Positions 32,927 to 41,821 of a DNA stretch of 64,000 nt are shown here, one piece after another. Positions within the stretch are counted from its first letter, which is position 1; each line of letters begins with the position of its first letter. The stretch is from assembly GCF_021545335.1 (NCBI RefSeq), contig NZ_CP089312.1, forward strand, positions 1,488,001 through 1,552,000, given 5' to 3'. Below the pieces are notes generated by a model, which was not told the origin of the DNA, did not search any database, and saw only the letters and a program-made list of their open reading frames with translations. This DNA comes from Streptomyces sp. GQFP (GTDB lineage: Bacteria > Actinomycetota > Actinomycetes > Streptomycetales > Streptomycetaceae). A program made the position numbers and the translations under genes.

Positions 32927-35587
32927 ATGCGAAGAACCCGTATCCTCACGGCCGTACTGGCCCTGACCGCAGGTCTGTTGACCGGCAGCCCGCTCGCGCT
33001 TGCCGCTCCCAGCGGCGCAGAAGTGACCCTCGCCGCCGACACGTACACCTGGAAGAACGCCCGGATCGACGGCGGCGGGTTCGTCCCCGGCATCGTGTTC
33101 AACCGGGCCGAGAAGAACCTGGCGTACGCCCGTACGGACATCGGCGGTGCCTATCGCTGGCAGGAGTCGACGAAGACGTGGACTCCTCTGCTGGACTCGG
33201 TCGGCTGGGACCGCTGGGGGCACACCGGGGTGGTCAGTCTCGCCTCCGACTCCGTGGATCCGAACAAGGTGTACGCGGCTGTCGGGACGTATACGAACAG
33301 CTGGGATCCCGGAAACGGAGCCGTGCTGCGGTCCGGTGACCGGGGCGCGAGCTGGCAACGGGCCGATCTGCCCTTCAAGTTGGGCGGCAACATGCCCGGC
33401 CGGGGCATGGGTGAGCGGCTCGCGATCGACCCGAACCGGAACAGCGTGCTGTATCTGGGCGCGCCGAGCGGCAAGGGCCTGTGGCGGTCGACGGACTCGG
33501 GGGCGACCTGGTCGCAGGTGGCGAACTTCCCCAACGTCGGCAACTACGCGCAGGATCCGACCGACACCAGCGGGTACGCCAGCGACAACCAGGGGATCGT
33601 CTGGGTCACCTTCGACGAGTCGACGGGTACGGCGGGCAGCGCGACCCGCACGATCTATGTCGGGGTCGCCGACAAGGACAACGCGGTGTACCGCTCGACG
33701 GACGCGGGCGCGACCTGGTCGAGGGTCGCCGGCCAGCCCACCGGCTATCTGGCCCACAAGGGCGTACTGGACGCCACGAACGGCTACCTGTACCTGCCGT
33801 ACAGCGACAAGGGCGGTCCGTACGACGGCGGCAAGGGCCAGTTGTGGCGGTACGCGACGGCGACCGGCACGTGGACGAACATCAGCCCGGTCGCGGAGGC
33901 GGACACCTACTACGGCTTCAGCGGGCTGACGATCGACCGGCAGAAGCCGGGCACGGTGATGGCGACGGCGTACAGCTCGTGGTGGCCGGACACGCAGCTC
34001 TTCCGATCGACGGACAGCGGCGGCACCTGGACGAATGCCTGGGACTACACCTCGTACCCCAACCGCTCGAACCGCTTCACGATGGACGTGTCGTCCTCGC
34101 CCTGGCTGACCTTCGGCGCGAACCCGTCGCCGCCCGAACAGAGCCCGAAACTGGGGTGGATGACGGAGTCGCTGGAGATCGACCCGTTCGACTCGAACCG
34201 CATGATGTACGGAACGGGCGCGACGATCTACGGCACGGAGAACCTCACGAACTGGGACAGCGGAAGCCAGTTCAGCATCAAACCGATGGTCCAGGGCCTG
34301 GAGGAGACGGCGGTCAACGACCTGGCGGCTCCCCCGTCGGGCGGGGCCGTGCTGCTCAGCGCGCTCGGCGACATAGGCGGCTTCCGGCACACGGATCTCA
34401 CCAAGGTCCCCTCGATGATGTTCACTTCACCGAACTTCACGTCCACGACGAGCCTGGACTACGCCGAGTCGAACCCCGGGATCGTGGCCCGCGTGGGCAA
34501 CCTGGACTCGGGCCCGCACGTCGCGTTCTCGACGGACAACGGCGCCAACTGGTTTGCCGGGACGGACCCTTCGGGCGTCAGCGGCGGCGGCACGATCGCG
34601 TCGGCGTCGGACGGCAGCCGGTTCGTGTGGAGCCCGACGGGCACGGGTGTGCAGTACGCGACGGGCTTCGGCAATTCGTGGTCGGCGTCGACGGGTATCC
34701 CGGCGGGCGCGATCGTGGAGTCGGACCGGGTGGACCCAAGAACCTTCTACGGCTTCAAGTCGGGCAAGTTCTACGTGAGTTCGGACGGCGGAGCAACGTT
34801 CACGGCATCGGCCGCCACAGGCCTTCCGGCCGGCGACAGCGTGCGCTTCAAGGCACTTCCGGGCACGAAGGGCGACATCTGGCTGGCGGGCGGCGCGACG
34901 GACGGGGCGTACGGCCTGTGGCACTCCACGGACGGCGGTACGACCTTCACCAAGCTGGCGAACGTCGAACAGGCCGACACGATCGGCTTCGGCAAAGCGG
35001 CGACGGGTGCGACGTACCAGACCCTCTACACGAGCGCGAAGATCGCCGGCGTGCGCGGCATCTTCCGCTCCACGGACAAGGGCGCGACCTGGACCCGCAT
35101 CAACGACGATGCCCACCAGTGGGGTTGGACGGGCGCGGCGATCACCGGTGACCCGAGGGTGTACGGGCGCGTGTACGTGGCGACGAACGGACGGGGTGTC
35201 GTCTACGGCGAGTCGTCGGACTCGACCGGCGGCGGGGGCGGCGGCGGCACGGATCCGACCCCCACGGGGGCCTGCGCGGTGACATACAAGGTGACCAGCG
35301 AGTGGTCGGGAGGCTTCCAGGCGGACGTACAGCTCAGCAACACGGGCACAACTGCCTGGGCAGGCTGGTCACTTGGCTGGTCCTTCCCGAACGGCCAGAC
35401 CGTCTCCCAACTCTGGAACGCCGAGTACACCCAGTCGGGCGCGACGGTGACGGCAAAGAACGTGACCTGGAACGCGAACGTGGCGGCGGGCTCATCGGTG
35501 AGCTTCGGGTTCACGGGAAGCTGGTCGGGGACGAACGGGAAGCCGCCGGCGTTCACGGTGGGCGACCAGGCCTGCACGGTGGTCTGA
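32927..35587 (+). CDS. GH74 xyloglucanase with C-terminal CBM2
   Basis: An 886-residue secreted enzyme. The ATG at 32927 (GGAAAGG upstream) starts a signal peptide to about residue 27; the longer open frame from 32390 is an overlap with GH48. Residues ~30-755 are the tandem seven-bladed propellers of GH74, with many Asp-box-like repeats (STDSGATW, STDAGATW, STDSGGTW, STDKGATW) and the family segment GGFVPGIVFNRAEKNLAYARTDIGGAYRW. After a GGGGGGGTDPTPTG linker comes CBM2 (CAVTYKVTSEWSGGFQADVQL). It attacks the xyloglucan coat of plant cellulose and complements the cellulases next door. Two AGCGCT-centred operator-like sites precede it. Confidence 0.93.
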   Translation: MRRTRILTAVLALTAGLLTGSPLALAAPSGAEVTLAADTYTWKNARIDGGGFVPGIVFNRAEKNLAYARTDIGGAYRWQESTKTWTPLLDSVGWDRWGHTGVVSLASDSVDPNKVYAAVGTYTNSWDPGNGAVLRSGDRGASWQRADLPFKLGGNMPGRGMGERLAIDPNRNSVLYLGAPSGKGLWRSTDSGATWSQVANFPNVGNYAQDPTDTSGYASDNQGIVWVTFDESTGTAGSATRTIYVGVADKDNAVYRSTDAGATWSRVAGQPTGYLAHKGVLDATNGYLYLPYSDKGGPYDGGKGQLWRYATATGTWTNISPVAEADTYYGFSGLTIDRQKPGTVMATAYSSWWPDTQLFRSTDSGGTWTNAWDYTSYPNRSNRFTMDVSSSPWLTFGANPSPPEQSPKLGWMTESLEIDPFDSNRMMYGTGATIYGTENLTNWDSGSQFSIKPMVQGLEETAVNDLAAPPSGGAVLLSALGDIGGFRHTDLTKVPSMMFTSPNFTSTTSLDYAESNPGIVARVGNLDSGPHVAFSTDNGANWFAGTDPSGVSGGGTIASASDGSRFVWSPTGTGVQYATGFGNSWSASTGIPAGAIVESDRVDPRTFYGFKSGKFYVSSDGGATFTASAATGLPAGDSVRFKALPGTKGDIWLAGGATDGAYGLWHSTDGGTTFTKLANVEQADTIGFGKAATGATYQTLYTSAKIAGVRGIFRSTDKGATWTRINDDAHQWGWTGAAITGDPRVYGRVYVATNGRGVVYGESSDSTGGGGGGGTDPTPTGACAVTYKVTSEWSGGFQADVQLSNTGTTAWAGWSLGWSFPNGQTVSQLWNAEYTQSGATVTAKNVTWNANVAAGSSVSFGFTGSWSGTNGKPPAFTVGDQACTVV

Positions 35588-35657
35588 CACACCTCGGTGG
35601 GACACGGGACGGCGGTCGTGCGGGCTCCGCACGACCGCCGTCCTTGGCTTCTGTCCG

Positions 35658-37556
35658 CTAGGGCGTGTACACCGTCGGCCTAGGTGCCGTAGGCATCCCG
35701 TTGCCGATGAAGAAGCTGGGGTGTGGGGGCTGGTTGTATGCGGTGTTCTGCCAGGCGATGCCCGTGCGGTACATGGGGTCGTGTAGCAGTGTGGTGATCT
35801 TTGTCGTCGTCTCGATCGGTGTCGAGTAGATGCGCAGGGCCGTGTTGTCGCTGGTCGCCCAGACGACCTCCTCGCGCCAGTCGCCGAAGAGGTCACCGGA
35901 GAGGGCCGGGGTGGCCTTCGTGCTGTTGTTGGAGTGGACGGACGCGCCGGTCAGCAGGCGGGTGTCGGATGATGTGCCGTACTTGTCGATGTGGGTGCCG
36001 TCGAGGAGTTCGCGGACCGTGTCTCCGTCCCACCAGGAGAGGAAGTTGACGGAGGAGGGTTCGCGGCCCTTCGTGGCGCCGGCCTCGTCGCGGATCGACG
36101 AGTCGGAGGCCGACCAGACCTCCGCCCCGTCATTGCCCGCCCAGATGTCCCCGGCGACTCCGCGACCGTTGTCGCAGCAGGCGGCGAGGCTCCAGTTGAC
36201 CGTGCCGTTGGCCGGGTTGATGTACAGCTCGGCCGGCTGGGAGGTCGATTCGGAGACCTTGAAGTACTCCAGGCCCGCGTGCGCCGGATCCAGGTCGGCG
36301 AGGTGCTGGGCGTCGCCGTGGCCCGTCCTGGTCGTCCACAGGCCGTTGCCGTTGTCGTCGACGGCCATCGCCCCGTAGACGATCTCGTCCTTGCCGTCGC
36401 CGTCGACGTCCCCGACGGACAGGCTGTGCGAGCCCTGGCCGTCAAATCCCTTGCCGGTGTTGGTGGATGAGCTGGAGTCGAAGGTCCAGCGGCGCGTGAA
36501 CGCCCCGTTCCGCCAGTCCCAGGCCGCGAGCACGGTGCGGGTGTAGTAGCCGCGCGCCATGATCAGGGAGGGGCGGACGCCGTCCAAGTAGGCGGTACCG
36601 GCGAGGAATCGGTCGACCCGGTTGCCGTAGGAGTCGCCCCACGAGGAGACGGTGCCGCGCGCCGGGACGTAGTCGACCGTCCCCATCGCCTTGCCGGTCT
36701 GCCCGTTGAACATGGTCAGGTACTCGGGCCCGGACAGCACGTAACCGCTCGAATTGCGGTAGTCCGCCGATGAGTTGCCGATGACGACGCCCGTTCCGTC
36801 GACCGTCGCGTCCGCCGTCTTCATGGCGACCTCGGCCTTGCGGTCGCCGTCGTAGTCGTACACCTGGAACTGTGTGTAGTGCGCGCCCGAGCGGATGTTG
36901 CGGCCCAGGTCGATGCGCCAGAGCCGGGTGCCGTCGAGCTTGATGCCGTCGACGATCGTGTTGCCGGTGTACCCGGACTGGGAGTTGTCCTTGGCGTTGG
37001 TCGGCTGCCACTTCAGTACGAAGTCGAGGGCGCCGTCACCGTCCAGGTCGCCGACCGAGGCGTCGTTCGCCTCGTAGGTGTAGGCGACACCGTCGGGGGT
37101 CGTGCCGCCGGCGGGCGGGGTGATCGGGACGTCCTTGTATCCGGTGCGGAACTGGATCGCGTGGACGGAGTCGGCCTGTTCGACGCCGCCGACGATCGCG
37201 CGGACCGTGTAGTCGGCCTGGGACGGGGCGCCGGAGTGGAAGTAGTTCGTGGAGCCGGTGACCGGCGTCGAGTTGACCAACGCACCGGCCCGGTAGACGT
37301 TGAACGACACGTCGTTCGGGTCGGTGCCGAGCCAGCGCCAGCTGACCAGGTTGCCGCTGTCGACGTGCACGCTGACGACACCCCGGTCGAGCGCCTCGAC
37401 CTGCCGGGCGGTGGCAGCCTCGGCCGGTGCGGCGGAGAGCGACATCAGCCCTGCGGCGGCGAGGACTCCGGCGGTCACGGCGGCCAGGAGAGTCCGGCGT
37501 CTCGTACGGATCGGGGTGGGGGGATGGGGTTGTGCGTGCGGCTGCGGGTACTGCAC
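35658..37556 (-). CDS. Rhamnogalacturonan lyase (PL11)
   Basis: A 632-residue secreted pectinase. The GTG at 37556 has AGGAGGT seven bases upstream; an ATG 13 codons earlier lacks an RBS. A long signal region (basic RTRRRTLLAAVTAG, then hydrophobic to APAEA, ~residue 47) is followed by the PL11 propeller, beginning QVEALDRGVVSVHVDSGNLVSWRWLGTDP and containing several calcium-binding-like DxDxDG motifs (DLDGDGALDF, DYDGDRKAEV, DVDGDGKDEI). It cleaves the rhamnogalacturonan-I backbone by elimination. Placed beside GH48/GH74 it extends the locus from cellulose and xyloglucan to pectin. It converges on the GH74 gene. Confidence 0.93.
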   Translation of the reverse strand: MQYPQPHAQPHPPTPIRTRRRTLLAAVTAGVLAAAGLMSLSAAPAEAATARQVEALDRGVVSVHVDSGNLVSWRWLGTDPNDVSFNVYRAGALVNSTPVTGSTNYFHSGAPSQADYTVRAIVGGVEQADSVHAIQFRTGYKDVPITPPAGGTTPDGVAYTYEANDASVGDLDGDGALDFVLKWQPTNAKDNSQSGYTGNTIVDGIKLDGTRLWRIDLGRNIRSGAHYTQFQVYDYDGDRKAEVAMKTADATVDGTGVVIGNSSADYRNSSGYVLSGPEYLTMFNGQTGKAMGTVDYVPARGTVSSWGDSYGNRVDRFLAGTAYLDGVRPSLIMARGYYTRTVLAAWDWRNGAFTRRWTFDSSSSTNTGKGFDGQGSHSLSVGDVDGDGKDEIVYGAMAVDDNGNGLWTTRTGHGDAQHLADLDPAHAGLEYFKVSESTSQPAELYINPANGTVNWSLAACCDNGRGVAGDIWAGNDGAEVWSASDSSIRDEAGATKGREPSSVNFLSWWDGDTVRELLDGTHIDKYGTSSDTRLLTGASVHSNNSTKATPALSGDLFGDWREEVVWATSDNTALRIYSTPIETTTKITTLLHDPMYRTGIAWQNTAYNQPPHPSFFIGNGMPTAPRPTVYTP

Positions 37557-37598
37557 GGTACCTACCTCCTGCGGGGGGGGACGGACGGGTTCCACCCC

Positions 37599-38615
37599 TC
37601 AGTCGCCGCTGCCCGCAAGGGAGTTGCCGCCCGGGTGCGCCGAGTTGCCGTATCCGGTGTCTCCGGCGTATCTCGCGTATCTGGCGGCCAGTTCCGTCAC
37701 CGTCCGCGCGATCCGCTTCCGCAGCTCGGTCGGCGCCAGCACCTCGATGTCTGTCCCCAGGCGCAGAAACTCCTCGTGGGCGCGCTCGACGGACTCGATC
37801 GGCACCGTCGCCAGGGTCCAACCCTCCTCATCTGTACGGCCGTTGACCTCGACGGCGCGTCCGGCGGGCCCGGCAGGCCGCACGCCGGGCGCCAGCCGCA
37901 CCACCGCCTCGCCGCGATAGAGCCGGTCGTGGAAGTCCCGCTGGTACGCCGTCCAGTACGCGGCCAGGTCGAAGCCCTCGGGTCGCTCGAACTCCTCGTC
38001 GCACGCCGCCAGTTCAAGGATCTGGTCGACCCGGAACGTACGCGGCCCGGGCCCGGCCACCACGTACCAGCGGCCCGCCTTCAGCACCAGTCCGTACGGT
38101 TCGAGTCGTCGTTCTACATCCGTGGGCTCGCGCCAGCGCCGGTACCGTACCCGCAGCACCCGCCCGCGCCAGACCGCGTCCGCGACGGCCGGGAGGTACG
38201 GGGTGTCGTCGGCGTCCGCGTACCAGCCGGGCGCGTCCAGGTGGAAGCGCCCGGCGACGCGGTCGGCGTGCGCGCGCAGCTCGGCCGGGAGCGCGGCACG
38301 CACCTTGAGCTGGGCGGCGGCGAGGAACGGGCCGAGGCCCAGCTCGGCGGCCGGGCCCGGGGCACCGGCCAGGAACAGCGCCTCGGCCTCATCGGCGGTC
38401 AGGCCGGTCAGCCGGGTGCGGTAGCCGTCGAGCAGCCGATAGCCACCGGCGTGGCCCGCGTCGCCGTACAGCGGCACGCCCGCCGCGCTCAGCGCCTCGA
38501 CGTCCCGGTAGACCGTACGCACCGAGACCTCCAGCTCCTCGGCGAGCTGGGCGGCGGTCATCTGCCCCCGGGTCTGGAGCAGCAGAAGCACGGACAGCAG
38601 CCGACCGGCCCTCAC
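37599..38615 (-). CDS. WYL-domain transcriptional regulator (HTH_11 + WYL)
   Basis: A 338-residue regulator. The GTG at 38615 with GGTGAG six bases upstream gives MRAGRLLSVLLLLQTRGQMTAAQLAEELEVSVRTVYRDVEAL, the usual DeoR-like HTH start; an open frame from 38642 begins inside the operator. After the HTH come GDAGHAGGYRLLDGYRTRLTGL and the WYL domain (RRLEPYGLVLKAGRWYVVAGP) with a C-terminal WCX-type extension. Such proteins bind nucleic-acid or nucleotide ligands or act as simple repressors. A perfect dyad between it and the divergent two-gene operon (38641-38669) is its probable operator. Confidence 0.9.
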   Translation of the reverse strand: MRAGRLLSVLLLLQTRGQMTAAQLAEELEVSVRTVYRDVEALSAAGVPLYGDAGHAGGYRLLDGYRTRLTGLTADEAEALFLAGAPGPAAELGLGPFLAAAQLKVRAALPAELRAHADRVAGRFHLDAPGWYADADDTPYLPAVADAVWRGRVLRVRYRRWREPTDVERRLEPYGLVLKAGRWYVVAGPGPRTFRVDQILELAACDEEFERPEGFDLAAYWTAYQRDFHDRLYRGEAVVRLAPGVRPAGPAGRAVEVNGRTDEEGWTLATVPIESVERAHEEFLRLGTDIEVLAPTELRKRIARTVTELAARYARYAGDTGYGNSAHPGGNSLAGSGD

Positions 38616-38640
38616 GGACACCTCACCCACACTTTCGTCC

Positions 38641-38669
38641 ACTTCACTGACGCATGTTGTCAGTGAAGT
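38641..38669. promoter_or_regulatory. Perfect 11-bp-arm operator between WYL regulator and its divergent operon
   Basis: ACTTCACTGAC (38641-38651), a 7-nt spacer GCATGTT, and GTCAGTGAAGT (38659-38669). The core TGAC-N7-GTCA with a CATGTT centre is the type of site expected for a YafY-like regulator. It ends 18 bp before the start of the divergent gene, so binding should block both directions. Confidence 0.8.
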
Positions 38670-38686
38670 AGGCCTAGCGTCCCCCC

Positions 38687-39166
38687 ATGCCCTTCACCGA
38701 GAAGCTGCTGACCGTCCCCCCACCCATCGAGGTGGCCGGCCGGCACATCAAGCGCTACCACGTCACGGCCGACCCGGACGGCATCGCACCCGAGGTCGCG
38801 GAGGCCGCGTACGCGATGCTGCCGAAGCTGCTCCCGGAGCCGGACGGCACCCCGCCCGCCACCTTCGTCGTCCTGCACCGGGGCGGCGACGACGGCGCCT
38901 ACCTCAACGCGTACAGCTGGGTGTGGGACAACGTCCTGCACTTCCGTGGCGCGGCGGCGGGCCAGCCGGTGCTGGGCTGCCCGGACCGGGACCCCACGCA
39001 CTTCATCGTGCCCGACCTCCCCTGGATCGGCTGCGTCTGGGAGCTTCCGCCGATCCTGCACGAACGCGACGCCTGGGTACGGCACTTGCTGGCACCCCAA
39101 GTCTCCGACCTGGCCGACTACTTGGCCGACAGCCTCCCCGAGGGAACCACTGGAGACCGCTCATGA
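38687..39166 (+). CDS. Conserved protein of unknown function, WYL-regulated operon gene 1
   Basis: A 159-residue cytosolic protein (MPFTEKLLTVPPPIEVAGRHIKRYHVT). Visible features are an alpha/beta composition, a central FVVLHRGGDDGAYLNAYSWVWDNVLHF segment, and a tryptophan-rich end (IVPDLPWIGCVWELPPILHERDAWVRHLL). I do not recognise a characterised family. It begins 18 bp after the WYL operator and its stop overlaps the next start as ATGA, so the two proteins are made together and probably act together, under WYL control. Neighbouring context offers no pathway. Confidence 0.8.
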   Translation: MPFTEKLLTVPPPIEVAGRHIKRYHVTADPDGIAPEVAEAAYAMLPKLLPEPDGTPPATFVVLHRGGDDGAYLNAYSWVWDNVLHFRGAAAGQPVLGCPDRDPTHFIVPDLPWIGCVWELPPILHERDAWVRHLLAPQVSDLADYLADSLPEGTTGDRS

Positions 39167-39696
39167 GCACCCCGCACGACTTCGACTTCCTGCACGGCGA
39201 CTGGACGGTCCGCAACCGCCACCGCGCCGACTTCCTCGACCCCGACAGCGGTTGGGAGGAGTTCGACGCGACGAGCCGCTGCCGGAGCCTGTTCGACGGG
39301 GCCGCGAACCTCGACGAGATCGACATGCCGCACCTCGGATCGAAGGGGCTCACGCTGCGGCTCTTCGACCGGGAGACCGAGAGGTGGTCGCTCAACTGGT
39401 CGGCGAGCGGCAGCGGCCGACTGTTCCCGCCGGTGACGGGCGACTTCACCGGCCAACAAGGCAGCCTCCGGGGCGAGTTCCACGGCGATGACGTGTACGA
39501 CGACAAGGACGTCCGGGTGCGGTTCGTCTGGTCGGGTATCTCGGACCGCACGGCGCACTGGGAGCAGGCGTTCTCGGCCGACGGCGGGGCGACCTGGGTG
39601 ACCAACTGGACGATGGCCTTCAGCCGAGTCACCGCCGCCACCCCGCAACAGCCACTCCTCCCGAGGACTACGGCTTCCGGAACGCCCGCAGTGTGA
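39163..39696 (+). CDS. DUF1579-like protein, WYL-regulated operon gene 2
   Basis: A 177-residue protein starting MSTPHDFDFLHGDWTVRNRHRADF. The FDFLHGDW opening and the later strands (LTLRLFDRETERWSLNWSASGSGRL, FVWSGISDRTAHWEQAFSADGGATWVTNW) are the pattern of the lipocalin-like DUF1579 group, in which a beta barrel holds a small ligand; ligand unknown. The ATG overlaps the preceding stop by four bases. Its 3' end overlaps the converging methyltransferase gene by 29 bp. No catalytic residues can be named. Confidence 0.75.
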   Translation: MSTPHDFDFLHGDWTVRNRHRADFLDPDSGWEEFDATSRCRSLFDGAANLDEIDMPHLGSKGLTLRLFDRETERWSLNWSASGSGRLFPPVTGDFTGQQGSLRGEFHGDDVYDDKDVRVRFVWSGISDRTAHWEQAFSADGGATWVTNWTMAFSRVTAATPQQPLLPRTTASGTPAV

Positions 39697-40408
39697 ACAC
39701 CGGGTCCGGGCGGGGCAAGTCCTGGTCGGGCAGGGCCTCCAGGCGGGTGGCGAAGCCGTCGGCCAGGGGGTGGCCCGGTGGCAGGGTCATGAACCAGCCG
39801 CGCCGCAGGTCGGCGACGGCCCGCCGGGGGCTGCGCCCCTGCCCGCACCCCCGGAACCGCGCTTCCCCGGCCGGTACCAGCCCGTGCCCGACGGCATGCG
39901 CCTCGACGACAGCCGCCGTGTCCGGTGCCGCGCGCCAGGGGCGCGAGGCGAGTACGGCGTCGATGTCGCTGCCCACGTTGTGCGCGGCGCCCTTGTCGAC
40001 GGTGGTGACGTACACGCCACCCGGCCGCAGCACCCGCGCGCACTCCCCGATGATGGCCCCGACGTCCTCGGGCCGCCCGGCGAGATGCAGCACCCACACA
40101 CTGGTCACCGCATCCAACTGGCCGTCCGGGAAGGGAAGTTGGCGGCTGTCGGCGAGTACGACGGCACCGGGCAGCCGGGCGGCGGCCCGTCTGGCCATCG
40201 CGTCGGTGAGGTCGACGCCCGCCACCCGCATCCCGGCCCGCGCGGCAGCGAGCCGCCGGGTCACGATGCCCGTACCGCATCCCACGTCGAGCAGGCTGCG
40301 TGCATCTTCGGGGACGAGGCTCAGTACGGCGTCCGCCGCTGCGGCGGCCCTGGGTTCGCCGCCGCGCAGGGCGTCGTACCGCTCGGCCTCCTGGCTGTAG
40401 TCCAGCAC
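39668..40408 (-). CDS. Class I SAM-dependent methyltransferase
   Basis: A 246-residue methyltransferase of the Methyltransf_11 type, with motif I SLLDVGCGTGIVTRRLA, VAGVDLTDAMARRAAARL, motif II-like LPFPDGQLDAVTSVWVLHLA and motif III VLRPGGVYVTTVDKG. It opens MLDYSQEAERYDALRGGEPRAAAAADAV, common in this family. The small-molecule substrate is not predictable. It lies 21 bp downstream of the pterin dehydratase gene on the same strand, so the two may be co-transcribed, though no functional link is obvious. Confidence 0.88.
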   Translation of the reverse strand: MLDYSQEAERYDALRGGEPRAAAAADAVLSLVPEDARSLLDVGCGTGIVTRRLAAARAGMRVAGVDLTDAMARRAAARLPGAVVLADSRQLPFPDGQLDAVTSVWVLHLAGRPEDVGAIIGECARVLRPGGVYVTTVDKGAAHNVGSDIDAVLASRPWRAAPDTAAVVEAHAVGHGLVPAGEARFRGCGQGRSPRRAVADLRRGWFMTLPPGHPLADGFATRLEALPDQDLPRPDPVFTLRAFRKP

Positions 40409-40429
40409 GATCGTGATCCTGTGGCCCGG

Positions 40430-40735
40430 TCAGCTCGCCCCGTGCCCCGGTGCGAGGTCCTCGACTCTGCGGGCCAGCTCGAAATCGAGGTCCGTGACGG
40501 CACCGCCCACGCTGTGGGTGTTCACGGTGAGTGACACCGTGTTGTAGCCGAGGGTGAGGTCGGAGTGGTGGCCCAGTTCCTCCTGGACCTGGGCGATGTG
40601 GAGGACCAGCGCCGCCGCCGCGAAGTGCGAGCCGAGGCGGTAGGAGCGGGCGATCCGGTCTCCGTCGAGCGACCAGCCCGGCAGTTCCGCCAGCCGGTCC
40701 TCGATCTCCTTCTGCGACAGCGGTTCGACAGCCAT
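40430..40735 (-). CDS. 4a-hydroxytetrahydrobiopterin dehydratase (pterin-4-alpha-carbinolamine dehydratase)
   Basis: A 101-residue protein, the normal size for PhhB/DCoH. The conserved core FAAAALVLHIAQVQEELGHHSDLTLGYNTVSLTVNTHSVGGAVTDLDFELARRVE contains the catalytic His pair (ELGHHSD) and the NTHSVGGAVTDLD motif. It dehydrates 4a-hydroxytetrahydropterin to regenerate the cofactor of aromatic amino acid hydroxylases; no hydroxylase is nearby. The ATG at 40735 has GGAAGGAG upstream. It is divergent from an HTH regulator gene, 108 bp apart. Confidence 0.92.
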   Translation of the reverse strand: MAVEPLSQKEIEDRLAELPGWSLDGDRIARSYRLGSHFAAAALVLHIAQVQEELGHHSDLTLGYNTVSLTVNTHSVGGAVTDLDFELARRVEDLAPGHGAS

Positions 40736-40843
40736 GACCACGCTCCTTCCACGATGGTGGCGTGCTCTCCCAGCGTGCCACAGTCCGCGCCTTCCAGCCC
40801 AGGTCAGGAGGGTACCGGCCGGCCTCTCGGCTACCGTGCCCGT

Positions 40844-41689
40844 ATGACCAGGGTCCCCACCGGCGACACCGCCCGCCCCAGCAGCCCCGTGGACACGGCG
40901 TACGAGGGAGTCGGCCCGCTGCTGCGGGCCTGGCGGGAGCGGCGGCGCGTCAGTCAGCTCGAACTGGCGCTGCGGGCCGATTCGTCCGCCCGCCACATCA
41001 GCTTCGTGGAGACGGGCCGCTCCCGCCCGAGCGAGGAACTGCTCCTGCGGCTCGCGGAGCACCTGGACGTCCCGGTCCGGGAACGCAACGCCCTTCTCCT
41101 GTCCGCCGGTTACGCCCCGCGCTACCGCGAGACCCCCCTCGACGACCCGGCGCTGGAATCCCTGCGCGACGGCGTCGAGCGGCTGATCCAGGGATACGAG
41201 CCCTATCCGGCGTTCGTCGTCGACGCCACGTACAACGTCATGGCCGCCAACCGGGGCATCCTGATGCTGCTCGACGGCCTCCCGGAGTCCCTGCTCACGC
41301 CGCCGATCAACGCGATGCGCCTGACCCTGCACCCGGAGGGCCTCGCCCCGCGCATCCGCAATCTCCGCGAGTGGCGCGGGCACCTGCTGGCCCAGATGGA
41401 ACGCCAGATAGCCCTGCACCGCTCACCGCCGCTGCGCGCGCTGTACGACGAGGTCGCCGCGTACCCGGTACCGGAGCAGGAGGAGACCCCGACGGACCGG
41501 ACAACCGACCCCGTGCCCCAGCTCGCCCTCCCGATGCGGATCGAGCACGACGGCCGGCTGCTCTCCTTCATCTCGTCGATCTCCACCTTCAACACCCCGA
41601 TGGACATCACCGTCGCCGAGCTGGCCATCGAGACGCTCCTCCCGGCCGACCCGGCGACGGTCAAGTACCTGCACTCGATGATGAGTTGA
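40844..41689 (+). CDS. Helix-turn-helix regulator with MmyB-like ligand domain
   Basis: A 281-residue XRE-type protein. The HTH is at residues ~27-85 (LLRAWRERRRVSQLELALRADSSARHISFVETGRSRPSEELLLRLAEHL), followed by the MmyB-like domain (ERNALLLSAGYAPRYRETPLDDPAL...GYEPYPAFVVDATYNVMAANRGI), which resembles a PAS pocket and probably binds a fatty acid or other small ligand. A TACCGT hexamer eight bases before the ATG suggests a leaderless mRNA. It often controls a neighbouring oxidoreductase or transporter; the divergent gene here is the pterin dehydratase. Confidence 0.88.
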   Translation: MTRVPTGDTARPSSPVDTAYEGVGPLLRAWRERRRVSQLELALRADSSARHISFVETGRSRPSEELLLRLAEHLDVPVRERNALLLSAGYAPRYRETPLDDPALESLRDGVERLIQGYEPYPAFVVDATYNVMAANRGILMLLDGLPESLLTPPINAMRLTLHPEGLAPRIRNLREWRGHLLAQMERQIALHRSPPLRALYDEVAAYPVPEQEETPTDRTTDPVPQLALPMRIEHDGRLLSFISSISTFNTPMDITVAELAIETLLPADPATVKYLHSMMS

Positions 41690-41821
41690 CGGTGACCCCG
41701 GCATGGGGAAGCCTGGGTTCCGGACCGGAGTGCGCCGCTTCTCCATGGCTCGAACCTGTCGAGGCGGCAGCGGAACGTGACACACTGCTCGCTGTACTTC
41801 GGCGCGTAGGGGAGGCGTGGC

